This document shows, piece after piece, positions 14,781 to 23,118 of a stretch of 64,000 bases of DNA (position 1 is the first letter of the stretch; each line of letters opens with the position of its first letter). Position numbers and translations under genes: made by a program. Origin of the DNA: CAYMKL01 sp964390805 (GTDB lineage Bacteria; Chloroflexota; Anaerolineae; VGOG01); contig CAYMKL010000015.1 in assembly GCA_964390805.1 (NCBI GenBank), forward strand, positions 14,477-78,476. Direction: 5' to 3'. The notes under the pieces are model-generated. The model was not told the origin of the DNA. It did no database searches and worked only from the letters and a program-made list of their open reading frames with translations.

Positions 14781-16808
14781 CTAAGCCCCTTTCAACTCCC
14801 CCCGCACGGTCTGATAGAGCTCCTCCGCCTTGAGTGCCTGCAAGGTGTAGCAGGGAGCGTCCAGGGCATCGGCCAGGTCCTGGGCCAAGCCGCGATCAAA
14901 AGATGAGTGCTCCATGTTGATGACCGCTGAGCGGATGTTGCCGCGTTTGATGAAGTCGGCCACCTTGAGCGCCTCGTCCTGAGCCGGGAGGTCGGTCATG
15001 GAGACGTTGCCTGCCCCATCGGTCAAGAGGATCATCAAGGGCATCACTTCGGGGTTGCGGCGGAGCTCCCGCTGGCACACGCGATAGGCCAGGAGTAGCC
15101 CGCTGGAGAGCGGAGTCTTGCCCCCGACAGGGATGTCCTGGAGGGCTTTCTGGGCTAGCTCCACGCTGGAGGTAGGGGGCAGGACTAACCGGGCTTCGTC
15201 TTTTTGGAATACGACGAGGCCCACCTGGTCCCGGCGTTGATAGGCGTCGTTGAGGAGGGACATGATGGCTCCTTTAGTGGCCACCATGCGCTCCGCCGCG
15301 GCCATGGACCAACTGGCGTCAACCACGAAGAGGACGAGGTTGGCCGCCCGTCGTACTCGCACCTTGCGCTGCAAATCCTCATCGGCGATGGCCAGGGCCA
15401 GATTGCCGCTCTGACGATGGATTTGGTGGGGGGCGGCGTATCGGAGGGTAGCGTCAAAGGCAATGTCGTCGCTCTGACCGTTGGCCGGTCGGCTTTGGGT
15501 GTAGCGCCCCCGCTTGCGCTCGGTCTTGGTGAAGCTACGCTTGCCCGCCTTGTTCCTGGTCAGCCGGTCCAGTGGAGTTTCCACGCGCCTGGGTTTGAAG
15601 ACTGGACCTATGGACACCGGCATGTCCGCCTGCCGAATATAGGAGAGGGGCACGGGATCCGCCTGGTGGCCCTTGAGCGGAGTCGTCATATTCGTCTCTC
15701 CGGCTGGAGTATCCTTGGAATGCTCTTGGGCCGGGCCGGGGGCACTCTCTGTTGAGAGGGCTGTGTCCTGGGGGGCCAGTTCCGTGCTCACCTGGGCCAG
15801 CTTCTCCTTCAAGTCCTGGAACTTCAGCTCCGCTTCCTCGAAAGGCTGCCTCTTCAGGCGATGGGGCAGGGCCAGTTCTGCCGCTGCCAGGATGTCGGTT
15901 TCGTTGATGCGACGTCGTCCGGCGAAGGCGGCGTGGGCCAGGGCCGCCTTGAGGATGACGATGTCGGCCCGGTGCCCATCCACCGACAGACTCGCCATCA
16001 GCTCCGCGATGGCCAGAAGATCCCCTGGGGCATATCGGACCTCGGGCAGGAGCTCTCTGGCCTTGGCAATCTCGTGTGAGAGCTGTCTCTCGTGAGGTTC
16101 CCATTCCTCGCGGAAGCCTTCGGGGTCTTGTTCGAACTGGACACAGTGCTCCAGGATCTTCACCCGCGCTTGGGGATCGGCGATGCCCCTTATCTCTACG
16201 CAGAGGGAGAAGCGGTCCAGCAGTTGTGGGCGCAGCTCCCCTTCTTCGGGGTTCATGGTGCCCACCAAAATGAAGCGGGCGGGGTGGGAGAAGGAGATGC
16301 CTTCTCGTTCCACCACGTTCACCCCCATCGCCGCCGAGTCCAGCAGCAGGTCAACCACGTGATCATCGAGTAGATTGACCTCGTCTACATAAAGCAGGCC
16401 ACGGTTGGCAGCAGCCAGCACCCCCGGCTCGAAGTGGCGCTCGCCGCGTTTGATGGCCAGCTCAATGTCCAGGGTGCCCACCACGCGGTCCTCGGTGGCA
16501 CTGACGGGCAAGTCCACGAAGCGAGTTTGGCGATAGACCCTGGGTAGCTCCTCGCCCCGCTCAACTCGAGCGCGGCAGTCATCGCAGAGGGTCTCAAGCT
16601 GCTCAGGATCGCAGTAAAAGGGGCAATTGGCCACCACCTCGATCTCTGGCAGCAGGGCGGCCAGGGCCCGGGCTGCGGTGGACTTGGCCGTGCCCCGCTC
16701 GCCGCGGATCAACACCCCGCCGATTTGGGGGCTGATGGCGTTCAGGATGAGGGCCATCTTCATTTTCTCTTGGCCGACGATAGCTGTGAAGGGGAAAATA
16801 GTTGGCAT
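14781..16808 (-). CDS. Magnesium/cobalt chelatase-type ATPase, fused AAA+ (I-like) and VWA (D-like) subunit
   Basis: A 675-residue cytosolic protein. The AAA+ chelatase domain occupies ~1-330: Walker A GERGTAKST at 36-44, a four-cysteine cluster CPFYC...CDDC near 61-77 typical of this subfamily, Walker B LLYVDEVNLL and arginine finger LLDRFSL. An acidic/proline-rich linker (~340-420) leads to a VWA domain with the MIDAS motif DASWS at 497-501 and TDGAG near 595. In chlorophyll or cobalamin synthesis such I/D motors drive metal insertion by a BchH/CobN-type subunit, which is not in this window. A relative without a tetrapyrrole partner is possible. A palindromic operator and -10 lie upstream. 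Confidence 0.85.
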   Translation of the reverse strand: MPTIFPFTAIVGQEKMKMALILNAISPQIGGVLIRGERGTAKSTAARALAALLPEIEVVANCPFYCDPEQLETLCDDCRARVERGEELPRVYRQTRFVDLPVSATEDRVVGTLDIELAIKRGERHFEPGVLAAANRGLLYVDEVNLLDDHVVDLLLDSAAMGVNVVEREGISFSHPARFILVGTMNPEEGELRPQLLDRFSLCVEIRGIADPQARVKILEHCVQFEQDPEGFREEWEPHERQLSHEIAKARELLPEVRYAPGDLLAIAELMASLSVDGHRADIVILKAALAHAAFAGRRRINETDILAAAELALPHRLKRQPFEEAELKFQDLKEKLAQVSTELAPQDTALSTESAPGPAQEHSKDTPAGETNMTTPLKGHQADPVPLSYIRQADMPVSIGPVFKPRRVETPLDRLTRNKAGKRSFTKTERKRGRYTQSRPANGQSDDIAFDATLRYAAPHQIHRQSGNLALAIADEDLQRKVRVRRAANLVLFVVDASWSMAAAERMVATKGAIMSLLNDAYQRRDQVGLVVFQKDEARLVLPPTSSVELAQKALQDIPVGGKTPLSSGLLLAYRVCQRELRRNPEVMPLMILLTDGAGNVSMTDLPAQDEALKVADFIKRGNIRSAVINMEHSSFDRGLAQDLADALDAPCYTLQALKAEELYQTVRGELKGA

Positions 16809-16831
16809 ATCAACTCCGATTGATTTTTCTA

Positions 16832-16859
16832 CGCTGTGTCCACAGCGTGGTAGATTATA
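16832..16859 (-). promoter_or_regulatory. Promoter -10 and palindromic operator of the chelatase gene
   Basis: On the minus strand TATAAT reads at 16859-16854, followed by a palindrome CGCTGTG-TC-CACAGCG (16832-16847) sitting at the expected transcription start. The layout suits repression, possibly by a metal- or cofactor-sensing regulator. The -35 is weak. Confidence 0.5.
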
Positions 16860-16905
16860 CCTTATCTTGGCGAAAAAGAAAAGTGGCGGTATCGAAAATT
16901 GGGTA

Positions 16906-16934
16906 TTGACAAAGCTTCCAATCTGTGATATAAT
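16906..16934 (+). promoter_or_regulatory. Consensus sigma70 promoter of the lacI-type gene
   Basis: TTGACA (16906-16911), 17-nt spacer, TATAAT (16929-16934): a perfect consensus, so strong repression would be needed. It probably drives the whole glycan locus as well as the regulator. Confidence 0.85.
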
Positions 16935-16940
16935 ATTGTT

Positions 16941-16952
16941 GAGAGCGCTCCC
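16941..16952. promoter_or_regulatory. LacI-family operator O1
   Basis: GAGAGCGCTCCC, the palindromic AGCGCT-centred operator of LacI/GalR regulators, just downstream of the -10 and overlapping the transcription start. Confidence 0.75.
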
Positions 16953-17013
16953 AAGAAAGTAGCTTCAAACACCTCTTTGGCACATATTTCGGCTTTTTTT
17001 CTGGGATTTTGTT

Positions 17014-17025
17014 GGGAGCGCTTCC
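17014..17025. promoter_or_regulatory. LacI-family operator O2
   Basis: GGGAGCGCTTCC, 73 bp centre-to-centre from O1 (about seven helical turns) and just before the Shine-Dalgarno AGGAG of the regulator. The spacing suits DNA looping by a LacI tetramer or two dimers. Confidence 0.7.
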
Positions 17026-17036
17026 AGGAGCAGCCG

Positions 17037-18065
17037 ATGTCGCCTACCCTCGAAGAAGTCGCCAAATTAGCTGGCGTCTCCCGCTCTACAGTCTCCCGGG
17101 TCGTCAACGACCAGCCCAATGTCCGCCCCGAGGTGCGGGAGCAGGTCTGGCAGGTCATCCGAGAGGTAGGCTATCAACCCCATGCCGCCGCTCGCAGCCT
17201 GGTCACCAACCGCACCCACATCGTCGGTATGGTCATCCCCGAAGCTGTGACGACGCTCTTCACCGACCCCTTCTTCTCCCTCTTGTTGCGCGGTGCCACC
17301 GATGCCTGCAACTCCCACCAGTATCAATTGATGCTCTCCTTGTTTACTGCCAATAGTGACCGGCAAGAGTTATATCAGCGCATCCTACGCAGTGGTTACC
17401 TGGAGGGGGCAATCGTGGCTTCGGCCTCGCTAGACGATCCGCTCATCTCCGATTTGCTGCGCGACCGTATCCCGTTCGTTTCCGTGGGGCGGTATCCCGA
17501 CAAGCCCGTCCATTACGTGGACGCTGACAACGTCAGCGGGGCACGGATGGCGGTCGAGCACTTGATCCGTCTGGGACACCGGCGCATCGCCACCATCACC
17601 GGCCGGCTGGACATGGTCCACGGGCAGGATCGTCTGAGCGGCTACCGTCAAGGGCTGGAAGCGCGCGGTATTCCCGTGGAGGAGGAGCTGATCGTGGAGG
17701 GAGACTATACTGAGGCCAGCGGTACGGTAGCCATGCAACGGTTGCTACCTGCCTCCCCCAACGCGGTCTTCGTCGCCAGCGACATGATGGCTATCGGCGC
17801 TCTGAAGGCGCTCCGTCAAGCGGATCGGCAGGTTCCCCAAGACATCGCTCTGGTCAGCTTTGATGACATACCCATCGCCTCGGCGATCGAGCCAGCGCTG
17901 ACGACCGTGCGTCAGCCGATTGAGCGCATGGGCTCCATGGCGGTAGAGGTGCTGCTGAGCGTGCTGGAGACTTCACCGGGAGAAGAGGCCCCTGCTCAGA
18001 GGATTGTCTTGCCCACAGAGTTGGTGATCAGGGGCTCTTGCGGCTCCGCCTTGAGTCGGCCATGA
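17037..18065 (+). CDS. LacI-family transcriptional repressor of the glycan locus
   Basis: A 342-residue protein. ATG17037 is chosen because AGGAG lies 6 nt upstream and the LacI helix-turn-helix starts at once (TLEEVAKLAGVSRSTVSRVV, residues 4-23), followed by the hinge helix NPHAAARSLV-like segment (PHAAARSLVTNRT). A periplasmic-binding-protein-like effector domain fills ~60-335 (HIVGMVIPE, GRYPDKPVHYVDADN, SFDDIPIASAIEPALTTV). Two operators flank its transcription start, so it is autoregulated. Because transporter and glycosidase genes follow on the same strand, the inducer is probably a beta-mannoside or beta-glucoside oligosaccharide or a derived phosphate. Confidence 0.9.
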   Translation: MSPTLEEVAKLAGVSRSTVSRVVNDQPNVRPEVREQVWQVIREVGYQPHAAARSLVTNRTHIVGMVIPEAVTTLFTDPFFSLLLRGATDACNSHQYQLMLSLFTANSDRQELYQRILRSGYLEGAIVASASLDDPLISDLLRDRIPFVSVGRYPDKPVHYVDADNVSGARMAVEHLIRLGHRRIATITGRLDMVHGQDRLSGYRQGLEARGIPVEEELIVEGDYTEASGTVAMQRLLPASPNAVFVASDMMAIGALKALRQADRQVPQDIALVSFDDIPIASAIEPALTTVRQPIERMGSMAVEVLLSVLETSPGEEAPAQRIVLPTELVIRGSCGSALSRP

Positions 18066-18069
18066 TGAA

Positions 18070-18154
18070 AGGAGGTGGTGAGCAGACTTGAAGAAATGGG
18101 AAAGAAGATGCATACAGGTCTTCACCCCCAACTGACATAGAGAGAGAAGACCTG
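18070..18154 (+). promoter_or_regulatory. Leader of the glycan transporter: GGAGGTGGT box and hairpin
   Basis: AGGAGGTGGT (18070-18079) recurs in the leaders of the two other repeat-tethered binding-protein genes (43160-43169 and 53981-53990, reverse strand). It is followed by a hairpin, ACAGGTCTTC against GAAGACCTGT at about 18114-18154. The role is unknown; a structured leader is possible. Confidence 0.4.
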
Positions 18155-18235
18155 TACGCGAGACCTGTGCGGAGCAAAGTCCGCATGGGGCATAGTTTAC
18201 TAGACATTTCACACAAAGTCAAGGAGGAAAAAGAA

Positions 18236-20158
18236 ATGCGAAAGTCAATTCTGTTCTTTACGAGTCTGCTCGTGGCTTTGAGCTTGGTGCTCTCAGCCTG
18301 CGCCGCACCTACTCCCGAGATCATCGAGAGGGAGGTGGTGGTCGAGAAGCCGGTGGTCCAGACCGTGGTGGTCGAGAAAGAAAAGGTCATCGAGAAGCCG
18401 GTGGTCGAGACCGTGGTGGTCGAGAAAGAGGTGCCGGTCGAGGTCGAGAAGGTCGTCGAGAAGGTCGTCAAGGAGACCATCGAGGTCGTGGTGGAGAAAG
18501 AGGTTATCGTCGAGGTCACACCGAAGCCCGTCGTGGTTGCTTACCCCCGCAACGAAACCCTTTACATCAGCGGAGCAGCGTGGGGCCCACCATCAGACTG
18601 GAACCCTTTCATCACCTGGAGCAAAGCAAACACATCGGCAACGGTTGGGCTGATCTATGAAACGCTGTTCATGTTCTCCCCGCTGACCGGTGAGTTGGTC
18701 CCCTTCCTCGCGGAGAGCGGTGGATGGAGCGATGCCGATACCTATGAGCTAGAGCTCAGAGAGGGCCTCACCTGGCAGGACGGCCAACCGTTGACGGCTG
18801 CCGACGTTGCCTTCACCTACGAACTGGGCACGCAGTTTCCTGCGCTCGCAATCGCCAACGCGTGGACGGTGATGGGATTGGACAACATAACGGTAGTCGA
18901 CGATCAGAACCTGCAGTTCGACTTTGTCGATCCCCTCTACCAGCAGTGGGACAACGCCCTCTGGCATGACGCGATCGTTCCCAAGCACCTTTGGGAGGAC
19001 AGAACGGAAGAGGAGGTCACCAGTGGAGCCAATGAGAATCCTGTTGGCTCCGGGGCCTACACGTATCAGGCACACAGCGAAGATAGAAACGTGTGGGTGA
19101 GAAACGAGGACTGGTGGGGAATCGACGTGTTTGGCAAACCCGCTCCCAAGCGGATCGTGGACATTCGCTATGCCAGCAACAACGTTGCTCTCGGTGCGGT
19201 TGTCAAGGGCGAACTCGACCTGAGCAACAACTTCCTGCCGGGCATCGCCACGCTGTCAGAGAAGGGCTACGTGACTACGTACTTTGAGGGACCCCCGTAC
19301 ATGCTCTCTGCCAATACGGCCGTTTTGTTCTTGAATACGACGAAACCGCCGATGGATGATCCGGCTTTCAGAAGGGCACTTGCCTTCGCCATCAAGGTCG
19401 ACGACATCGTCAACGTCGCCTACGCCAACCTGGTCAAGGCTGCCAGTCCGACCGCTCTTCTGCCCACTCTGAGCCAGTACGTGGACCAGGATGTGGTTGA
19501 TGAGCTAGGTTACTATTATGACCCGGCTCAAACCGCAGCAATCCTGGAAGACGCCGGATACACGAAGGGCGCCGATGGCTTCTACACAGCGACGGATGGC
19601 TCCGCGATCGAACTGGAGGTTACCTGCCCGTTTGGATGGACAGACTGGATGGAGGCCATCGCGGTCATCGCCAATAGCGCCCAAGAGGCAGGGATCAACA
19701 TCCAGGCGGCAACCCCGGACTATGGCGCGTGGAACACTGCCCTCACGACCGGCACGTTCGACATGACGCTGAACAACTGGGCAGACCTGAGCAACACCCC
19801 ATGGACGGTGTATAACCTCTTGTTCGACCACCCGATCAAAGAGATCATGGGCAGCGGCAACTTTGGCCGGTACGACGACCAGGAGATGTTCGATCTGGTG
19901 GATGCAATGGCCGCGTTCCCCATGGATGATGTGGAGGGGCTGAAGGCCGCCTGTTCAGCCATTCAACAGAAAATGTTGACAGACATGCCCATGATTCCGC
20001 TTTGGTACAACGGTATGTGGGCCCAGTACAGCAGCGCGGTCTGGACGAACTGGCCGACAGACGGAAACAACGAGCCCAGCCGCCTTCCCTGCAGTTGGCA
20101 TCCATACTTCTCAATGGGTGGTCTCCTGACGCTCATTGAGCTGGAGCTGGTTGAGTGA
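18236..20158 (+). CDS. Family-5 solute-binding lipoprotein of the glycan ABC transporter
   Basis: A 640-residue protein; ATG18236 is used because AGGAGG lies at 18222-18227 and a lipoprotein signal follows (VLSAC, Cys22). Residues ~25-120 form a low-complexity EVVVEKPVVQTVVVEKEKVI-type tether, a style I associate with Chloroflexota binding proteins. The rest is a DppA/OppA-fold (SBP_bac_5) domain: LYISGAAWGPPSDWNPF, GLIYETLFMFSPLTGE, YELELREGLTWQDGQPLTAADVAFTYEL. Family-5 proteins bind peptides but also beta-gluco- and manno-oligosaccharides in Thermotogota. Surrounding glycosidases and the LacI gene argue for sugar here. First gene after lacI; a large hairpin separates it from the permeases. 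Confidence 0.85.
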   Translation: MRKSILFFTSLLVALSLVLSACAAPTPEIIEREVVVEKPVVQTVVVEKEKVIEKPVVETVVVEKEVPVEVEKVVEKVVKETIEVVVEKEVIVEVTPKPVVVAYPRNETLYISGAAWGPPSDWNPFITWSKANTSATVGLIYETLFMFSPLTGELVPFLAESGGWSDADTYELELREGLTWQDGQPLTAADVAFTYELGTQFPALAIANAWTVMGLDNITVVDDQNLQFDFVDPLYQQWDNALWHDAIVPKHLWEDRTEEEVTSGANENPVGSGAYTYQAHSEDRNVWVRNEDWWGIDVFGKPAPKRIVDIRYASNNVALGAVVKGELDLSNNFLPGIATLSEKGYVTTYFEGPPYMLSANTAVLFLNTTKPPMDDPAFRRALAFAIKVDDIVNVAYANLVKAASPTALLPTLSQYVDQDVVDELGYYYDPAQTAAILEDAGYTKGADGFYTATDGSAIELEVTCPFGWTDWMEAIAVIANSAQEAGINIQAATPDYGAWNTALTTGTFDMTLNNWADLSNTPWTVYNLLFDHPIKEIMGSGNFGRYDDQEMFDLVDAMAAFPMDDVEGLKAACSAIQQKMLTDMPMIPLWYNGMWAQYSSAVWTNWPTDGNNEPSRLPCSWHPYFSMGGLLTLIELELVE

Positions 20159-20192
20159 ACAGGTCGGAGTTGGTACGGTAAGACTGTTCAAC

Positions 20193-20263
20193 CACCGCCC
20201 CTCCTTCGCCCCCCTCAATCCCCCCAAGATTGGGGGGATTGAGGGGGGAGGGGAGGGGCGGTG
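20193..20263 (+). promoter_or_regulatory. Large stem-loop between binding-protein and permease genes
   Basis: CACCGCCCCTCC (20193-20204) pairs with GGAGGGGCGGTG (20252-20263), and inside it a 19-bp perfect stem (20209-20227 with 20230-20248, beginning CCCCCCTCAATCC). No T-run follows. Such hairpins after binding-protein genes usually stabilise the upstream mRNA and reduce permease expression. Confidence 0.7.
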
Positions 20264-20295
20264 TTCTTGTAGCCTTCCCGTAGGGAGGTGTTAGT

Positions 20296-21288
20296 ATGAG
20301 ACGCTATTTCGGGAGAAAACTACTCATTTACATCCTCACGTTCTTCCTTGCGGTGACCATAGACTGGTTGATCCCGCGCTTCATGCCCGGCAATCCTGTT
20401 CAGACGATGTTGTCAAGGGCCATGCTGCGAGCTGAGGCTCTTGAGGTGATGCGCGGTTATTACACGAGAGCCTTTGGATTGGATCTCCCCATCTGGCAAC
20501 AGTACCTCAACTTCTGGGTCGCCCTGTTCCATGGTGACCTTGGGATCAGTGTATATATGTTTCCAACGCCTGTGGTCAAGGTACTCATGCGTGCCGTACC
20601 CTATGACCTCTTTCTTCTGATTCCCTCGATCCTGTTGAGCTGGTACGCGGGCAACAAATTCGGTGCTTACGCGGCACGATCCAAGTGGCTTGATAACACC
20701 ATATCGCCGCTCGGCTATGTCCTCACGGCGACTCCCTACATGTGGCTCGGCATCTTGCTCGCCTGGTTCTTTGGGATTGTCCTGGACATTTTCCCGATTG
20801 CCGGTGCGTACAGCTTTGCGATGGCGCCCCATCTCTCGTGGGCCTTCATCGGGAGTGTCCTGAAGCACTGGTTCTTACCCTTTGCCTCTCTCTTCCTGGT
20901 GAAGTTTGGTGGTTGGGCGATTGGGATGAGGAACATGATCATTTACGAGCTCGAGGCGGATTATTCCCACTACCTCGAAGCACTCGGAGCGCCCAGAAAA
21001 CTGGTCAGAAAGTACGCCTTCAGAAACGCCATCCTTCCTCAGATCACCGGGCTATCGCTTGACCTTGGTGTTATCGTTGCTGGCGCCCTGGTAACAGAAG
21101 TCGTGTTTTCGTACCCCGGAATCGGCTACCTGCTTCTTGCTGCTATCCAGAATCAGGATTACTTCCTCATCCAGGGATGCTTCCTCTTCATCATCCTCGG
21201 CGTGTTGATCGCCAACTTCGCTATTGATATCGCTTACGTCATCATTGATCCGAGAACGCGAAGAGGCATGACAGGTGAAACCGCATGA
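20296..21288 (+). CDS. DppB/OppB-type permease (glycan transporter)
   Basis: A 330-residue inner-membrane protein with about six to seven membrane segments and the DppB signature: N-terminal helix YILTFFLAVTIDWLIPRFMPGNP, central ATPase-coupling EAA loop EALGAPRKLVRKYAFRNAILP (~225-245) and C-terminal YVIIDPRTRRG. GGGAGG lies 9 nt before ATG20296. The stop overlaps the next permease start by 4 bp, so the two are translationally coupled. Together with its partner it should form the membrane pore for the family-5 binding protein at 18236. Confidence 0.9.
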   Translation: MRRYFGRKLLIYILTFFLAVTIDWLIPRFMPGNPVQTMLSRAMLRAEALEVMRGYYTRAFGLDLPIWQQYLNFWVALFHGDLGISVYMFPTPVVKVLMRAVPYDLFLLIPSILLSWYAGNKFGAYAARSKWLDNTISPLGYVLTATPYMWLGILLAWFFGIVLDIFPIAGAYSFAMAPHLSWAFIGSVLKHWFLPFASLFLVKFGGWAIGMRNMIIYELEADYSHYLEALGAPRKLVRKYAFRNAILPQITGLSLDLGVIVAGALVTEVVFSYPGIGYLLLAAIQNQDYFLIQGCFLFIILGVLIANFAIDIAYVIIDPRTRRGMTGETA

Positions 21289-22145
21289 AGAAAGATAAAA
21301 AGATAAACGAGTTGCTCTACTTTGCCCTCAGAAACAAGAAACTGCGGGTTGGGCTAATCATCGTCCTTTTCTTCCTTGTACTCTCATTCATCGGCCCAGC
21401 GCTCACGCATAACAAACCATTTGCTTACGTGAATCCTGGTGGTGCTGAACCGCCATCATCCGAATACTGGTTTGGGACGACGTTTTTTGGACAGGATGTC
21501 TTTGCACAGTTTGCACACGGCCTCCGGGCGACCTTCCTCGTAGGAGTCATCGGTGGAGGACTTGGCACCCTCATAGGAATACTGGTTGGTTTCACTGCCG
21601 GCTATCGCGGCGGGATTGTGGATGAAACACTCAATGCACTCACGAACATCGTTCTGGTCATTCCAACGACGGCAGTGCTTCTCATTATTGCGGCCTATCT
21701 TGAGGTGCGGAGCATTCTCATGGAGTCCATCCTTATCGGGTTTACAGCCTGGCCCTGGGCGGCGAGAGCCATCCGGGCCCAGACTTTTTCTTTGCGCACC
21801 AGAGAGTTCGTTGATCTCGCCAGGATGAGCGGGATGAAATCAGCAAAGATTATCCTGACAGAGATTGCGCCGAATATGATGTCCTATCTGGTCATGACCT
21901 TCATCCTCCAGTTTGGCGGAGCGATCCTGAATGCGGCCACACTGGATTTCATCGGACTCGGCCCGACAAACGCGGTTTCGCTTGGGCTGATGATGCAGAT
22001 TGCGGTCCTCTGGGGCGCTCTTCAGCTTGGTTCGTGGTGGTGGTTTGTTCCACCGGGCCTTGCGATCACGGCCATCGTTGGAGCGTTATACGTCATGAAC
22101 GTTGGACTGGACGAAGTCTTCAACCCCAAGCTCAGGGAGATGTGA
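21285..22145 (+). CDS. DppC/OppC-type permease (glycan transporter)
   Basis: A 286-residue inner-membrane protein of the DppC family: N-terminal anchor, YWFGTTFFGQDVFAQFAHGLR, five further helices and the coupling loop FVDLARMSGMKSAKIILTEIAPNMM. It overlaps the previous gene by ATGA and ends four bases before the ATPase gene. The C-terminus VGLDEVFNPKLREM is normal for the family. Its job is to pair with the DppB-type partner and transmit ATPase movement. Confidence 0.9.
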   Translation: MKKDKKINELLYFALRNKKLRVGLIIVLFFLVLSFIGPALTHNKPFAYVNPGGAEPPSSEYWFGTTFFGQDVFAQFAHGLRATFLVGVIGGGLGTLIGILVGFTAGYRGGIVDETLNALTNIVLVIPTTAVLLIIAAYLEVRSILMESILIGFTAWPWAARAIRAQTFSLRTREFVDLARMSGMKSAKIILTEIAPNMMSYLVMTFILQFGGAILNAATLDFIGLGPTNAVSLGLMMQIAVLWGALQLGSWWWFVPPGLAITAIVGALYVMNVGLDEVFNPKLREM

Positions 22146-22149
22146 ACAC

Positions 22150-23118
22150 ATGGGTTTACAAGTAGAGAACCTCAGAGTCTATTATCAAACCCTGCATGGG
22201 GATGTCAAGGCACTGGAGGGCGCAACATTCACCGTCGAGGGTGGGGAAATCATGGGGCTGGCGGGCGAATCGGGCTGCGGAAAGACCACGCTGGCTAACA
22301 GCCTGATCCGCTTGACCCCGCCCCTGAGATTCGTCGAGGGCCGTGTGACCCTCGACAACGAGGAGCTGCCCGTCTGGGACATGGAGAGGATGAACAAGTT
22401 CAGGTTCGAGAAGATATCCATCATACCGCAGTACGCTATGAACGCCATGAATCCGACGCGGAAGATCGGGAAGATGACATCAGAACTTCTCGAATCCAGA
22501 AAGGTCAGCTTCAGAACCATGCTGCCTGAGCTAAAGAGGAGACTGGATCTGGTTGAGTTGTCCCACGATGTGCTGGACATGTACCCCATAGAGCTGTCGG
22601 GCGGTATGAAGCAGAGAATGGTGATGGTTCTATCAACGTTGATGAACCCGTCACTGCTCATCGCAGACGAGATCACCTCGGCGCTCGATGTGGCCAGCCA
22701 GAAGGCTGTCGCCGAGATGCTGGTCGAATTTCGGGACCGGGAATGTTGTCATAGCGTGATTCTCATAACCCATGACATCTCGATTCTGTATCAGATCGCT
22801 GACAGCATCATGGTCATGTATGCAGGGCAGTTGGCGGAGAAAGCCTCCACCGAGGTGGTCATCAATTCCCCCCGGCATCCGTATACGAAGCTGTTGATTG
22901 CCTCCTTACCGAAAGTCGGAGTGAAGCATGCCGAGAAACGGCTGATGGGCATTCCCGGCAGCCCTCCGTTGCTGCTCGACCCTCCGATCGGATGTCGCTT
23001 CAGAGAACGTTGTCCCGTCGCTTTTGACAGGTGCCTGGATGTGCCCCCGTTCATCGAAATCGAAAAGGGCCACTTCGTTGCTTGCTGGAAGGAGTTCGGA
23101 ACGAATGCTCAAGCTTGA
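22150..23118 (+). CDS. OppD-type ABC ATPase (glycan transporter)
   Basis: A 322-residue ATPase. ATG22150 follows the permease stop directly; an earlier in-frame start at 22102 lies inside that gene and does not match the family. Motifs: Walker A GESGCGKTT, Q-loop IIPQYAMNAMNP, signature LSGGMKQRMVM, Walker B LLIADEITSALD, H-loop ITHD. The C-terminal oligopeptide-transporter extension has the cysteine pattern GCRFRERCPVAFDRC...ACW that can hold an iron-sulfur cluster in relatives. It overlaps the OppF gene by 14 bp. Confidence 0.9.
   Translation: MGLQVENLRVYYQTLHGDVKALEGATFTVEGGEIMGLAGESGCGKTTLANSLIRLTPPLRFVEGRVTLDNEELPVWDMERMNKFRFEKISIIPQYAMNAMNPTRKIGKMTSELLESRKVSFRTMLPELKRRLDLVELSHDVLDMYPIELSGGMKQRMVMVLSTLMNPSLLIADEITSALDVASQKAVAEMLVEFRDRECCHSVILITHDISILYQIADSIMVMYAGQLAEKASTEVVINSPRHPYTKLLIASLPKVGVKHAEKRLMGIPGSPPLLLDPPIGCRFRERCPVAFDRCLDVPPFIEIEKGHFVACWKEFGTNAQA

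Noticed and set aside
18078..18140. Possible 20-codon leader peptide (GTG start) before the glycan binding-protein gene
   Set aside because: GGAGG is only 2 nt from the GTG, too close for initiation, and the frame is not shared with the other leaders.
18300..18530. Periodic DNA in binding-protein genes considered as CRISPR or satellite
   Set aside because: The periodicity is codon-level Val/Glu/Lys repetition within an open frame; there are no constant repeats with unique spacers anywhere in the window.
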